From: Ilyomonas sp965277535
GTDB taxonomy: Bacteria; Bacteroidota; Bacteroidia; Chitinophagales; Chitinophagaceae
Assembly (NCBI GenBank): GCA_965277535.1
Contig: OZ255825.1
Coordinates: 1,922,001-1,986,000, forward strand
Direction: 5' to 3'
DNA length: 64,000 nt
Under the pieces are notes generated by a model. The model ran no database searches. It was not told the origin of the DNA and saw only the letters and a list, made by a program, of their open reading frames with translations. Shown piece by piece: positions 1 to 7,496 of the stretch. The position numbers and the translations under genes were made by a program. Numbering within the stretch: position 1 is the stretch's first letter; each line of letters opens with the position of its first letter.

Positions 1-4
1 GCCA

Positions 5-937
5 TTAATGCTCAGTTATTGATTTAATAGAGGTGTTTATGATTAGTTTGGCTCGTAACAACCTTTCTGATAGGTTGTCATCATTAATTGAATTGAGTAA
101 TTGGTATGATTCATCAAATTCATTATATAAATCATGTTCGGCTTCGTCAAGTGTTTCACCTGCAGCGTATAAATCAAGCATTTCGTTTTGAATGACGAAA
201 TTTCCATCTTCTTTATATACTGTACAAGTAAGTGGAAAATAGAGTTCGTAGGTTTTCTTTTCTAAAGCAATGGTAATAGGTGCTATTGACAATGTTGTAT
301 CTTTATTTTCATAAAGGTCAATAATTCTTTTTCGATTTCCAATGCGTTGAATGAGTCCCAATATTTCTTCCGGTTCTTCCGGTGCTCGTCTTCTCTTTTT
401 TGGTTTTAACAAGTATTCTGATTGTTCGGGGGTAAATTTTGGAACCTTATAAACCTCTGTGAAGGTTTGTTCTCCATTCGCAGCAGGTACCACTATACTG
501 ATTGGTGAATTTCCTGCTGAAATTGTAAATCCAAACAGCTCTTCTGCAATGGCATGCCTCACTTCAGGCAAGCCATTCGGATTGAAAAATTTTTGATAGC
601 CACCATCATTACCGAAAGCGAAAAGCTGATTGAACTTATCGGCTACGATGGTTCTTTGCTCTTCCAATATTGGATGCAATTCTTGTTGAGGATTTGGCTT
701 TATTCTGAATGCCGGAACGGCACTGCCTGGTTTAAAATCAAAAAGCTCCAGTTGAAACTCAAAAGGATTCGGTGGGGCATCTGATTGAAGTTCGTACAAT
801 GACAATAAGATTACCAATTCCTGCAAATGACTGAACATCTTGTCGATGATGGGATAGGAAAGCCCGTTAGTGCTGCCTGCGGCACCACCAACCCTAACGT
901 AAATACCATTTACAATATCAGCTGCTATAGTGTGCAA
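5..937 (-). CDS. hypothetical protein, 310 aa
   Basis: I do not recognise this protein. The frame is open for 310 codons and reads like a soluble, acidic protein throughout. A basic patch (KPKKRRR) lies near residue 180. The last ~80 residues, with an acidic FDESYQLLNS stretch and an amphipathic end, loosely resemble the small alpha/beta fold of HicB-like antitoxins, but this is only an impression. The longest start is TTG at 935-937, two codons after an in-frame stop; the next candidate is ATG at codon 34 (MFSHLQ). A short coding-like stretch upstream on the same strand (925-1091) ends 11 bases inside the TTG start, so the two may be coupled. Function unknown; that it is a real gene is fairly secure. 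Confidence 0.6.
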   Translation of the reverse strand: MHTIAADIVNGIYVRVGGAAGSTNGLSYPIIDKMFSHLQELVILLSLYELQSDAPPNPFEFQLELFDFKPGSAVPAFRIKPNPQQELHPILEEQRTIVADKFNQLFAFGNDGGYQKFFNPNGLPEVRHAIAEELFGFTISAGNSPISIVVPAANGEQTFTEVYKVPKFTPEQSEYLLKPKKRRRAPEEPEEILGLIQRIGNRKRIIDLYENKDTTLSIAPITIALEKKTYELYFPLTCTVYKEDGNFVIQNEMLDLYAAGETLDEAEHDLYNEFDESYQLLNSINDDNLSERLLRAKLIINTSIKSITEH

Positions 938-1091
938 AACTTAAATTCTTCGAAAGCATCGTGCACAAGTTCGACATTATCCCAACCTCACCTTTTTCAT
1001 TGCCTACTTCGTCTTTACTATGCTGTTCTACATTCTCTTCCATGTGGCTAAAATACGTTTTAAAGAAACGCTGGTTAAGAGTTTCTTCCAT
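925..1091 (-). pseudogene. possible small upstream gene broken by a 1-base frameshift
   Basis: From ATG at 1091 the minus strand reads MEETLNQRFFKTYFSHMEEN and continues hydrophilic to GEVG. Staying in frame it runs on as a less protein-like tail to a stop at 918. One base over, from about position 983, it reads DNVELVHDAFEEFKF and stops at 925-927, which looks more like coding sequence. One extra G in a GGG run would join the halves into a ~56 aa protein overlapping the next gene's TTG start. No family recognised. The reading rests on how natural the peptide looks, so confidence is low. Confidence 0.25.
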
Positions 1092-1372
1092 TTTGCTCAG
1101 GGTGTTAGAAAACTTACACCCTGGTATTGTCCAAAATGTACGAGGGTACTTTATTAAGAAGAAGGGACAAAAAGGACAGAAAAGACTTAGGACAAAGGAT
1201 AACTGAAAGAACTGAATCATCTGAATCACGGAAAATCATCTGCTTTAAAACAAAATAGAGCAACAACTTTAAGAAACAGCTATTATCCTGTACTTTCTCA
1301 AAATTTGTTACTCTATTGTTACTCGTAAAACCTGAAATGCTTGCGTGCATTGGGTTTGACAAGTTTTTAAAG
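1092..1372. other. intergenic stretch, nothing recognised
   Basis: This AT-rich stretch lies between the small frameshifted ORF and tRNA-Leu. Overlapping short frames are open on both strands, but none has a convincing composition or start, and no hairpin or promoter of the Bacteroidota type was seen. Confidence 0.5.
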
Positions 1373-1459
1373 TGCCTCAGGCGGGAATCGAACCCGCACT
1401 CGCGTTTACGGCGAACAGGATTTTAAGTCCTGCGTGTCTACCAGTTCCACCACCAAGGC
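1373..1459 (-). tRNA. tRNA-Leu (anticodon TAA)
   Basis: Read on the minus strand, the 87-nt gene has acceptor stem GCCTTGG pairing with CTGAGGC (two G-U pairs), discriminator A, anticodon loop CTTAAAA between CAGGA and TCCTG (anticodon TAA), a long variable arm as expected for leucine tRNA, and T loop GGTTCGATTCC. No CCA is encoded. It lies 54 bases downstream of tRNA-Gly on the same strand, so the two are probably co-transcribed, Gly first. Confidence 0.96.
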
Positions 1460-1513
1460 AGATGAAAACAATTCAAAAAAAATCCCACTTGAAGGAAGCG
1501 GGATGTATGCCGG

Positions 1514-1586
<73 letters not shown>

Positions 1587-1671
1587 TTTTGAAACTAACA
1601 AGAACTTTATGGGGCTGCAAAAATAAGGCTCCGCATCATACGGCAAAACTTTTGCGCTCTTTTTTATTGAA

Positions 1672-1875
1672 TCATTTGTATTGGGGGGTGTACAATGTAT
1701 TACCGGGCACTTCTACATCGGGCTTGCCTTTCCAGCGGTGCGTGTACAATTTATAACATGCGCCAAACATCCAAGATACCATGCAAAATACCACTACATA
1801 AAACAAAAAGCGCGAAGAAGTTACCCAGTTATAACCAAAGTCTTTCTCTTTTATTTCTTGTATATCGTCTGTCAT
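1672..1875 (-). CDS. small single-pass membrane protein, 67 aa
   Basis: The protein starts MTDDIQEIKEKDFGYNW, has one hydrophobic segment at about residues 24-44 (FLFYVVVFCMVSWMFGACY), and ends in a basic, proline-containing tail. The acidic N-terminus and positively charged residues after the helix suggest a bitopic inner-membrane protein with its N-terminus outside, although topology cannot be settled from so short a chain. The ATG at 1873-1875 is the first start available. No family was recognised. It lies 86 bases downstream of tRNA-Gly on the same strand. Confidence 0.6.
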   Translation of the reverse strand: MTDDIQEIKEKDFGYNWVTSSRFLFYVVVFCMVSWMFGACYKLYTHRWKGKPDVEVPGNTLYTPQYK

Positions 1876-2002
1876 AGTTGTTACAATTGCGTTGCAAAAA
1901 TAAGTGAGTGAAATAAAACTGCGTTGTTTTCAGTAAATATTTTATTTGTTGATTTGGTTGGTTGTGCTCTGAAATGTATGATGACTGAATTCTACTGGTC
2001 CG

Positions 2003-2044
2003 GTGTCCTCACCGACCAGAACATTTTTCGGTTTGTGAGGACAC
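2003..2044. repeat. palindromic hairpin with GTGTCCTCAC arms
   Basis: GTGTCCTCAC (2003-2012) and GTGAGGACAC (2035-2044) are perfect 10-bp inverted repeats, and flanking CGG/CCG and inner CCGA/TCGG bases add further pairing. It sits directly downstream of the 59-aa ORF stop on the minus strand. It lacks a clean T-run, so it may be a dispersed palindromic repeat rather than a terminator. Confidence 0.6.
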
Positions 2045-2054
2045 GAACCGATAG

Positions 2055-2234
2055 CTAAATTTTATCTGACGATACCAATTGGAGTTTTTCTTTATTTCCT
2101 GAATATTCATTTAAAAACAAAGTGTCAATTTTAGTAAACGTTGAATTGTAACCGTTAGAAATTAAATTTATTTTTTGAGCAAAAGTGCTGATGATACAAA
2201 AAAGTAGAATTTTTATAATAATAATTCTTTTCAT
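2055..2234 (-). CDS. short secreted protein, 59 aa
   Basis: On the minus strand ATG at 2232-2234 opens a 59-codon frame beginning MKRIIIIKILLFCIISTFAQ, a textbook Sec signal peptide with cleavage likely after the alanine. A polar ~40-residue chain follows, ending LVSSDKI and a TAG stop at 2055-2057, just before the GTGTCCTCAC palindrome. The start lies two bases beyond the stop expected for the repaired reading frame of the upstream lipoprotein, so the two would form a tight operon. The mature part is very short, so this may be a gene truncated by the palindrome insertion. No family recognised. Confidence 0.45.
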   Translation of the reverse strand: MKRIIIIKILLFCIISTFAQKINLISNGYNSTFTKIDTLFLNEYSGNKEKLQLVSSDKI

Positions 2235-2631
2235 AACTAATTTTTTTTGAGTGAATCAATAGTGATATCAAACTGCTGATGTTCGGGAATATAAAAAAAC
2301 CAATTTCGCCAGGACAAGGTTTTTTTAGTTTGCCAGAAAAATTTACCGATAAACTGTCTTTTTTTGAAAGTGTATTAATTAATGAGGCAACAGAGGGAAG
2401 TGTAGTATTACATATTTTACATTCGTAAGAATTATCAGCGGGAAATTCAATCCCTATTCCCCAACCATTTCTCGCAGAATCGAACCTGAAAATTCCATTA
2501 TAATTTATGAATGTATATTTTACAGAATCAGTATTACAGCCACAATCATTATTCATGTTATTAGCAGATTTATGACAAGCAATTATGGAAACGAAAACAG
2601 AGAGTGTTAGTAAAAAAATTGTTTTTTTCAT
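2155..2631 (-). CDS. lipoprotein with probable 3' frameshift
   Basis: Starting at ATG 2629-2631 the protein reads MKKTIFLLTLSVFVSIIAC, a lipoprotein signal with lipobox IIAC, followed by a hydrophilic domain containing a CGC and two further cysteines (CKIC). An in-frame ATG six codons upstream is less likely. The open frame continues to 2155, but its last ~50 residues look unnatural. A single extra base in the T7 tract at 2320-2326 (A7 in the sense strand) would switch to a frame reading WRNWFFYIPEHQQFDITIDS and stop at 2237, immediately before the start of the 59-aa secreted ORF. Envelope-located lipoprotein of unknown function; the end is uncertain. Confidence 0.5.
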   Translation of the reverse strand: MKKTIFLLTLSVFVSIIACHKSANNMNNDCGCNTDSVKYTFINYNGIFRFDSARNGWGIGIEFPADNSYECKICNTTLPSVASLINTLSKKDSLSVNFSGKLKKPCPGEIGFFIFPNISSLISLLIHSKKISYEKNYYYKNSTFLYHQHFCSKNKFNF

Positions 2632-2829
2632 AAATGAATTTGAATTCAATGACAGATAATAAATGGCAAACGTTGCAAGGAGTGCTTCAACACATTTGTG
2701 GAAGACTATGTTCAGTTAATATTATGACTGATTGTGGTTTCTTTTTGAATCGTTCAATGAGAACTACAGAATAATAGAGAGAAATAACCTTGTACGGCAA
2801 AGCAACTTTTTCATACAGCAATCAATTTT

Positions 2830-3019
2830 ATGGAAAAAACAAACGCAAATTATACCTTATTGGAAGAGGAGAAACATCTGTATGATATAGAGTTTGTTGC
2901 ACAGTGAATTATTGGATGCTTTAGAAAATGAAGTTACACATTCTATTTACAAACCAAAAACGTTCTTGAAGTTTGAAAAGTTCCTTTTGAAATCAATTAA
3001 AATGTGGAAGCCCAAACAT
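2830..3019 (+). pseudogene. decayed gene remnant
   Basis: ATG at 2830 opens MEKTNANYTLLEEEKHLYDIEF and stops after 25 codons. One frame over, the sequence continues as LLDALENEVTHSIYKPKTFL and then a lysine-rich stretch to about 3019. The two pieces read like parts of one small charged protein separated by a small indel. No family recognised. The rest of 2650-3024 shows nothing else. Confidence 0.3.
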
Positions 3020-3024
3020 CATTT

Positions 3025-4164
3025 TTACAAAACACCTTTCGTGCTTGGAAGGTAATTGCTCATCGGGTCGCGTTTTACCGCCATTCGTATGGCTTTGGCA
3101 AAAGCTTTAAAAATGGCTTCTATTTTATGATGTTCATTCGTGCCTTTGCATTCAATATTTAAATTACACTTTGCTGCATCGGAAAACGATTTAAAAAAAT
3201 GGAAGAACATTTCCGTTGGCATCTCTCCTATTTTCTCGCGGGTAAATTCTGCGTTCCAAACAAGCCAGCTTCTGCCGCCAAAATCAATCAGCACCTTGGC
3301 TTCGGCATCATCCATCGGCAAGGCAAAACCATAGCGTTCCATGCCTCGTTTATCTTTCAATGCAATGGCAAACGCTTCGCCCAATGTAAGGGCAGTATCT
3401 TCAATAGTATGATGTTCATCAATGTGTAAATCGCCTTGTACATCTATGCTTAAATCCATCTTTCCATGACGTGCTAATTGGTCGAGCATGTGATTGAAAA
3501 AACCAATGCCAGTATTGATGTTTGCCTTGCCTGAACCATCTACATTCAGCTCAACATGAATTTTTGTTTCATTTGTATTTCGCTCATGCTTTACAATGCG
3601 GGCATCGTTTTTTAAATATTGATAAATGTCGCGCCAGTGCTGCGTTTCCAAAGCAATCGTGGTTTGCAAAGCCTCGCAGGAATCTTTAATTTCTGCACCG
3701 CCTAAAGCCGGGTCATTATTTAGCCAAATGGCTTTGCAGCCGAGGTTTTTCGCCAGTTGTACATCGGTAATTCTGTCTCCAATTACAAAGCTGGCCTGTA
3801 TGTCGTATTCATTGTTATTTAAGTAAGAAGTTAACATACCAGTATTAGGTTTCCGTGTAGGTGCATTGTCTTTGGCAAACGTTCTGTCGAAGTAACAGTT
3901 GGTAAAATAAATGGCTTCGTTTTCAAATGTTTTGATGATGAAATTCTGCACAGGCCAAAACGTATTTTCAGGAAATGATGCAGTTCCCAAGCCGTCCTGG
4001 TTACTTACCATAATCAATTCATAATCAAATTCGGTAGCGATGCGGCGCAGGTAAGTAATGGCATCGGGATAAAAAGTAAGCTTTTCAAAGGCATCAATCT
4101 GATACGTTGGCGGCGCTTCGTTGATTAATGTGCCATCTCTGTCTATAAAAAGAAGCTTTTTCAT
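3025..4164 (-). CDS. hisB: bifunctional histidinol-phosphatase / imidazoleglycerol-phosphate dehydratase
   Basis: This fused enzyme catalyses steps 6 and 8 of histidine synthesis in the cytoplasm. Residues 1-~185 are the HAD-family histidinol-phosphate phosphatase, starting KKLLFIDRDGT with the catalytic DxD at residues 8 and 10, then VSNQDGLG and GDRITDVQLAKN. Residues ~190-379 are imidazoleglycerol-phosphate dehydratase with GFFNHMLDQ, the metal-binding HHTIEDTALTLGEA, HHKIEAIFKAFA, and the family's terminal STKGVL. ATG at 4162-4164 matches the N-terminus of E. coli HisB; the open frame extends 52 codons upstream into an inverted repeat and is not expected to be translated. The zinc loop of E. 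coli HisB (Cys-x-His..CxC before RKP) is mostly missing: NCYFDRTFAKDNAPTRKP keeps one Cys. No other his gene is in the window. Confidence 0.95.
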   Translation of the reverse strand: MKKLLFIDRDGTLINEAPPTYQIDAFEKLTFYPDAITYLRRIATEFDYELIMVSNQDGLGTASFPENTFWPVQNFIIKTFENEAIYFTNCYFDRTFAKDNAPTRKPNTGMLTSYLNNNEYDIQASFVIGDRITDVQLAKNLGCKAIWLNNDPALGGAEIKDSCEALQTTIALETQHWRDIYQYLKNDARIVKHERNTNETKIHVELNVDGSGKANINTGIGFFNHMLDQLARHGKMDLSIDVQGDLHIDEHHTIEDTALTLGEAFAIALKDKRGMERYGFALPMDDAEAKVLIDFGGRSWLVWNAEFTREKIGEMPTEMFFHFFKSFSDAAKCNLNIECKGTNEHHKIEAIFKAFAKAIRMAVKRDPMSNYLPSTKGVL

Positions 4165-4200
4165 ATTTTGTGTTTGAGAAGCCGCAAAGAAAAGTAAAAG

Positions 4201-4341
4201 GTCTGAACTGGGATGATTGAGATGTTTGGGATTGATGGGATTGGATATTGAATGAATAAGATCGAATATTGATTTGAAAGCATCGTTTGTTTTTATCAAT
4301 ATCCCACAAATCCCAAACATCTCAATAATCCCAGTTCAGAC
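4201..4341. repeat. long imperfect inverted repeat between hisB and DUF92 gene
   Basis: A ~48-base arm at 4201-4250, starting GTCTGAACTGGGATGATTG, is matched in inverted orientation at 4296-4341 (ending CCCAGTTCAGAC) with few mismatches and one small gap. The loop is ~45 bases. The right arm includes the TGA stop of the DUF92 gene. It could fold as a large hairpin in the transcript or be a MITE-like insertion. Confidence 0.7.
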
Positions 4342-5052
4342 AATTTTATACAAAACCAAAGCAACAACCGCAGCAATAAGTGTGTTGAGAAAATTCACCG
4401 CATCATTTTTCAAATATCCTTTGCGCTCCAAAGCCGCGCCCAGCAATGAATCCGAAAGGTTACCCATCGTTCCTGAAAGCAAAATAATAAGGCAAAACCA
4501 AACCTTCCATCCAAAGCCGATCATAAAAATAAGAGCGATAACAAAGCTGCCGCAAATACCTGCTAACGTACCTTCCAGCGAAACAACACCATCCAAACCA
4601 CGTTCATCTTTTTTGAAAGAAAGAATATTGTAAAATCTTCTTCCCCAGACATTTCCCAATTCTGATGAAAGTGTATCCGCCGTGGCAGAAGAAAACGAAG
4701 CCGCCATCATCAAATGCAATAAAATCAAACGCTCGGGGAAAAAATAAACCATCAAACCTATTATTGCTGCTACACCCGCGTTGGCAATTACCTGGCTCGC
4801 TTTCCGTTGCCCTTTGTCTTTTTCGGCAATCCTTTTTTCAATCTTTGTTTTTATGCCCAATGAAGTTGCGGCCGTACCCAAAATGAAAAATGCTCCCATC
4901 ATTGCAATGCCTGTAAAGTGGGCGCCTATATAAACACAAACGCCAATAATGCCGCCGGTGAAAGCTGCTATTGGTGTGAGCTTTTTAGCTGCTACGCTCA
5001 TTATCATCACCGATAACAAAATGAAAAGTAGCAACCAGTAATCGCGGTTCAT
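4336..5052 (-). CDS. DUF92 family membrane protein
   Basis: A 238-aa polytopic inner-membrane protein with about six hydrophobic segments. The conserved DUF92 blocks are visible: SSATADTLSSELG near residue 120, GLDGVVSLEGTLAG near 155, and GNLSDSLLGAALERKG near 198 followed by NDAVNFLNT. DUF92 includes the plant phytyl-phosphate kinase VTE6 and archaeal and bacterial relatives proposed to act on isoprenoid phosphates; that activity is not shown here. The stop codon is part of the inverted repeat shared with the hisB upstream region. It could be co-transcribed with hisB (same strand, 171 bases apart), although the hairpin between them may separate the two. Confidence 0.85.
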   Translation of the reverse strand: MNRDYWLLLFILLSVMIMSVAAKKLTPIAAFTGGIIGVCVYIGAHFTGIAMMGAFFILGTAATSLGIKTKIEKRIAEKDKGQRKASQVIANAGVAAIIGLMVYFFPERLILLHLMMAASFSSATADTLSSELGNVWGRRFYNILSFKKDERGLDGVVSLEGTLAGICGSFVIALIFMIGFGWKVWFCLIILLSGTMGNLSDSLLGAALERKGYLKNDAVNFLNTLIAAVVALVLYKIV

Positions 5053-5201
5053 GAAGTAAAGTTAAAAGATACAAATTTCAAGATATAAGTAACAAGGTTC
5101 ATGAATTAGGAAAGTTTGGTTTTGTTGAAATTTTATACGCTGAATTTTTCAAATGAATCTTGAAACTTTACTGTTGTTTCTTGCTTCTTATTCCTTCTTT
5201 C

Positions 5202-5232
5202 TTGAATTTTAATCCTGAAACTTCTATTTTTG
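5202..5232 (+). promoter_or_regulatory. Bacteroidota-type promoter of pdhB
   Basis: TTG at 5202-5204, 20 bases, then TATTTTTG at 5225-5232 match the Bacteroidota consensus TTG-N19-21-TAnnTTTG. Transcription would begin near 5239, giving a ~28-nt leader before the ATG at 5267. Confidence 0.75.
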
Positions 5233-5266
5233 CGCGTCTTTTTACAATTACAACTTTAATTTATCT

Positions 5267-6253
5267 ATGCGACAAATTGCTTACCGTGAAGCGCTGCGCG
5301 AAGCCATGAGCGAGGAAATGAGACGTGATGACCGCGTGTTTTTGATGGGTGAAGAAGTTGCCGAATACAATGGCGCTTACAAAGTGAGCCAGGGAATGCT
5401 GGCAGAATTTGGCGACAAGCGCGTAATTGATACGCCTATTACCGAATTGGGTTTTGCAGGAATTGCAGTGGGTGCTGCGCAAAACGGTTTGCGGCCCATT
5501 GTTGAATTTATGACCTGGAATTTTGCTGTGCTGGCACTCGACCAGATACTCAATACGGCATCTAAAATGCTGGCGATGAGCGGCGGTCAGATTGGTTGTC
5601 CTATTGTGTTTCGCGGACCTAATGGAAGCGCCGGGCAATTGGGCGCACAGCACTCTACAGCATTTGAAAGTTATTTTGCCAATATACCAGGTTTGAAAGT
5701 GGTTTCGCCTTCCAACGGCTACGATGCAAAAGGTTTGTTGAAGCAGGCAATCCGGTACGAAGAAGACCCTGTGATGTTTATGGAAGGCGAAGTAACGTAT
5801 GGCGATAAAAGTGAAGTGCCGGAAGAAGAATATTATATACCGCTGGGCAAAGCCGAAGTAAAAAAGGAAGGCAAAGATGTTACCATTGTTTCTTATAATA
5901 AAATGATGAAAGTGGCGCTGGCAGCGGCTTCCGAGCTGGAGAAAGAAGGCGTGAATGCAGAAGTGATTGACCTTCGCACCATTCGTCCGCTCGACTGGCA
6001 AACCATTTTGCAGAGTGTGCAAAAAACAAATCGTTTGGTAATTGTGGAAGAGCAGTGGCCCATGTGTTCGGTATCGTCTGAAATTGCGTATCGTGTGCAA
6101 AAAGAAGGTTTCGATTATTTGGATGCGCCTATCCGCCGCATTACCTCTGCCGATGCGCCAATGCACTATGCGCCTAACTTAGCGGCTGCTTATTTGCCCG
6201 ATGTACCTCGTACTGTGAAATTGGTGAAAGAAGTAATGTATATGAAGAAATAG
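5267..6253 (+). CDS. pdhB: pyruvate dehydrogenase E1 component, beta subunit
   Basis: The 328-aa protein is the beta subunit of the thiamine-diphosphate-dependent E1 of the pyruvate dehydrogenase complex (transketolase Pyr domain followed by the C-terminal transketolase domain). Diagnostic blocks are FLMGEEVAEYNGAYKVSQG near residue 25, DTPITELGFAGIAVGAA near 55, RGPNGSAGQLGAQHS near 115, and DLRTIRPLDWQTI with VIVEEQWPMCS in the C-terminal half. It is full length, with ATG at 5267 and a good upstream promoter. The alpha subunit and E2/E3 are not adjacent. A branched-chain 2-oxoacid dehydrogenase beta subunit is the alternative, but the sequence is closest to PdhB. Confidence 0.9.
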   Translation: MRQIAYREALREAMSEEMRRDDRVFLMGEEVAEYNGAYKVSQGMLAEFGDKRVIDTPITELGFAGIAVGAAQNGLRPIVEFMTWNFAVLALDQILNTASKMLAMSGGQIGCPIVFRGPNGSAGQLGAQHSTAFESYFANIPGLKVVSPSNGYDAKGLLKQAIRYEEDPVMFMEGEVTYGDKSEVPEEEYYIPLGKAEVKKEGKDVTIVSYNKMMKVALAAASELEKEGVNAEVIDLRTIRPLDWQTILQSVQKTNRLVIVEEQWPMCSVSSEIAYRVQKEGFDYLDAPIRRITSADAPMHYAPNLAAAYLPDVPRTVKLVKEVMYMKK

Positions 6254-6285
6254 AGGAAAGTGGAAAGACGGAAAGAAAATAGTAT

Positions 6286-6348
6286 GAACCACAAAGGCAC
6301 AGAGAACACGAAGCAACACAAAGGTCAATAAAGACGACTTTGTGGTTC
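6286..6348. repeat. small inverted repeat, GAACCACAAAG family
   Basis: GAACCACAAAG (6286-6296) and CTTTGTGGTTC (6338-6348) are perfect 11-bp inverted ends around an A-rich core with CACAGAG/CACGAAG-type units. Similar elements lie at 22043-22155 and 39632-39708, and the ends resemble those of the GxxExxY element at 34768-35213. It separates pdhB from the glycosyltransferase. Confidence 0.6.
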
Positions 6349-6401
6349 AAAAATAAAAGTACATCCCGGTGTTGCAGCATCGGGATTTGTTTTTGCAGAT
6401 A

Positions 6402-7496
6402 ATGAAAAAAAAGAGCGTCGTTTATTTTACCAAACACACCACTGCTTCGCCCAGCAGCCGTTATCGTAGTTATGCGTATCATTCGTACTTAGAAGCCAAT
6501 GGGTTTGCAATAACGGTTCATCCACTCTTTCCATCTTTGTTTTTGTCCATTTTTTATAGAAGCGGCAGAAAGCCCGTCCTGCTTGCATTCTACGCTTATG
6601 CAAGACGTTTTTTTCAGCTTCTCTTCATAAAGAAATATGACATCGTTTATATTGAATACGAATTGTTTCCTTACCTGCCTTTTCGATTGGAAAAATGGCT
6701 GCTACGCAAACAGAAGCACATTGTAATTGATTATGACGATGCTATTTTTCACAATTATGATAAAAACAAAAGCAGGTTTATTAAACAGTGGTGTGGCGAT
6801 AAAATTTACCAGTTGGTTGCTTTGGCCAATGTAGTAATAACCGGCAGCCCTTATCTTACTAAAACTTTATTGCCTTATGCAAAAGAAGTGGTTGAGATTC
6901 CAACAAGTGCTTCTATGCAATTGTATAACGCAACCGAAGCTACACACATTTCAACCAAAGAAAGGGAAGCCTTTCGCATTGGATGGATTGGCTCTGCAAC
7001 CACCAGTCGTTTTGTTTTGCTGATAAAAGATTGCTTGTTACAGCTTCAGGAAATTTACACCATCAAACTGGTGTTGATTGGTTTTGATGCTAAACTGGAA
7101 AAAGAGTTAGGAGGCTTGCATTATATCAATTACCAATGGAAACAAAGCACAGAAATTGCGTTATTAAAAACCTGTGATGTCGGCATCATGCCCTTGCCGA
7201 ATGAACCATTTGCAAAGGGCAAATGCGGCTTTAAATTGATTCAATACATGGCTTGCGGTTTGCCAACAGTTGCCACGCCAATGGAAGCGAATATTAAAAT
7301 CAATCGGGGCAATGAAAATTTGTTTGCAACAACACAGTTTGAATGGTATTCATGCCTTTCTGCCATCATTCAAAATGGGGAATTTTATAAAGAAGTAGGC
7401 AGAAAGAACAAAGACATCGTACAAGAATTTTATGCAACCGAAAACAACCAAAAAATTTATCTTCCATTGTTTCAAAACATAGCACGCGACCTATGA
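6402..7496 (+). CDS. glycosyltransferase, GT4-like
   Basis: A 364-aa GT-B fold glycosyltransferase that would transfer a sugar from a nucleotide donor to a cell-surface glycan or lipid; the acceptor cannot be deduced. The N-terminal half is basic and includes IDYDDAIFHNYDK near residue 110. The donor-binding half has RIGWIGSATTSRFV near 195 and KLIQYMACGLPTVATP near 280, the usual position of the E/Q-x7-E-like motif in GT4 enzymes. ATG at 6402 (MKKKSVVYFTKH) is preferred; the frame opens 11 codons earlier. The stop overlaps the start of the TonB-dependent receptor (ATGA), so the two genes are translationally coupled. Confidence 0.8.
   Translation: MKKKSVVYFTKHTTASPSSRYRSYAYHSYLEANGFAITVHPLFPSLFLSIFYRSGRKPVLLAFYAYARRFFQLLFIKKYDIVYIEYELFPYLPFRLEKWLLRKQKHIVIDYDDAIFHNYDKNKSRFIKQWCGDKIYQLVALANVVITGSPYLTKTLLPYAKEVVEIPTSASMQLYNATEATHISTKEREAFRIGWIGSATTSRFVLLIKDCLLQLQEIYTIKLVLIGFDAKLEKELGGLHYINYQWKQSTEIALLKTCDVGIMPLPNEPFAKGKCGFKLIQYMACGLPTVATPMEANIKINRGNENLFATTQFEWYSCLSAIIQNGEFYKEVGRKNKDIVQEFYATENNQKIYLPLFQNIARDL

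Noticed and set aside
5261..6166. 301-codon open frame on the minus strand opposite pdhB
   Set aside because: It lies entirely antisense to a well-conserved gene and its translation is rich in His, Phe and Arg without domain-like pattern; it is a codon-bias shadow.
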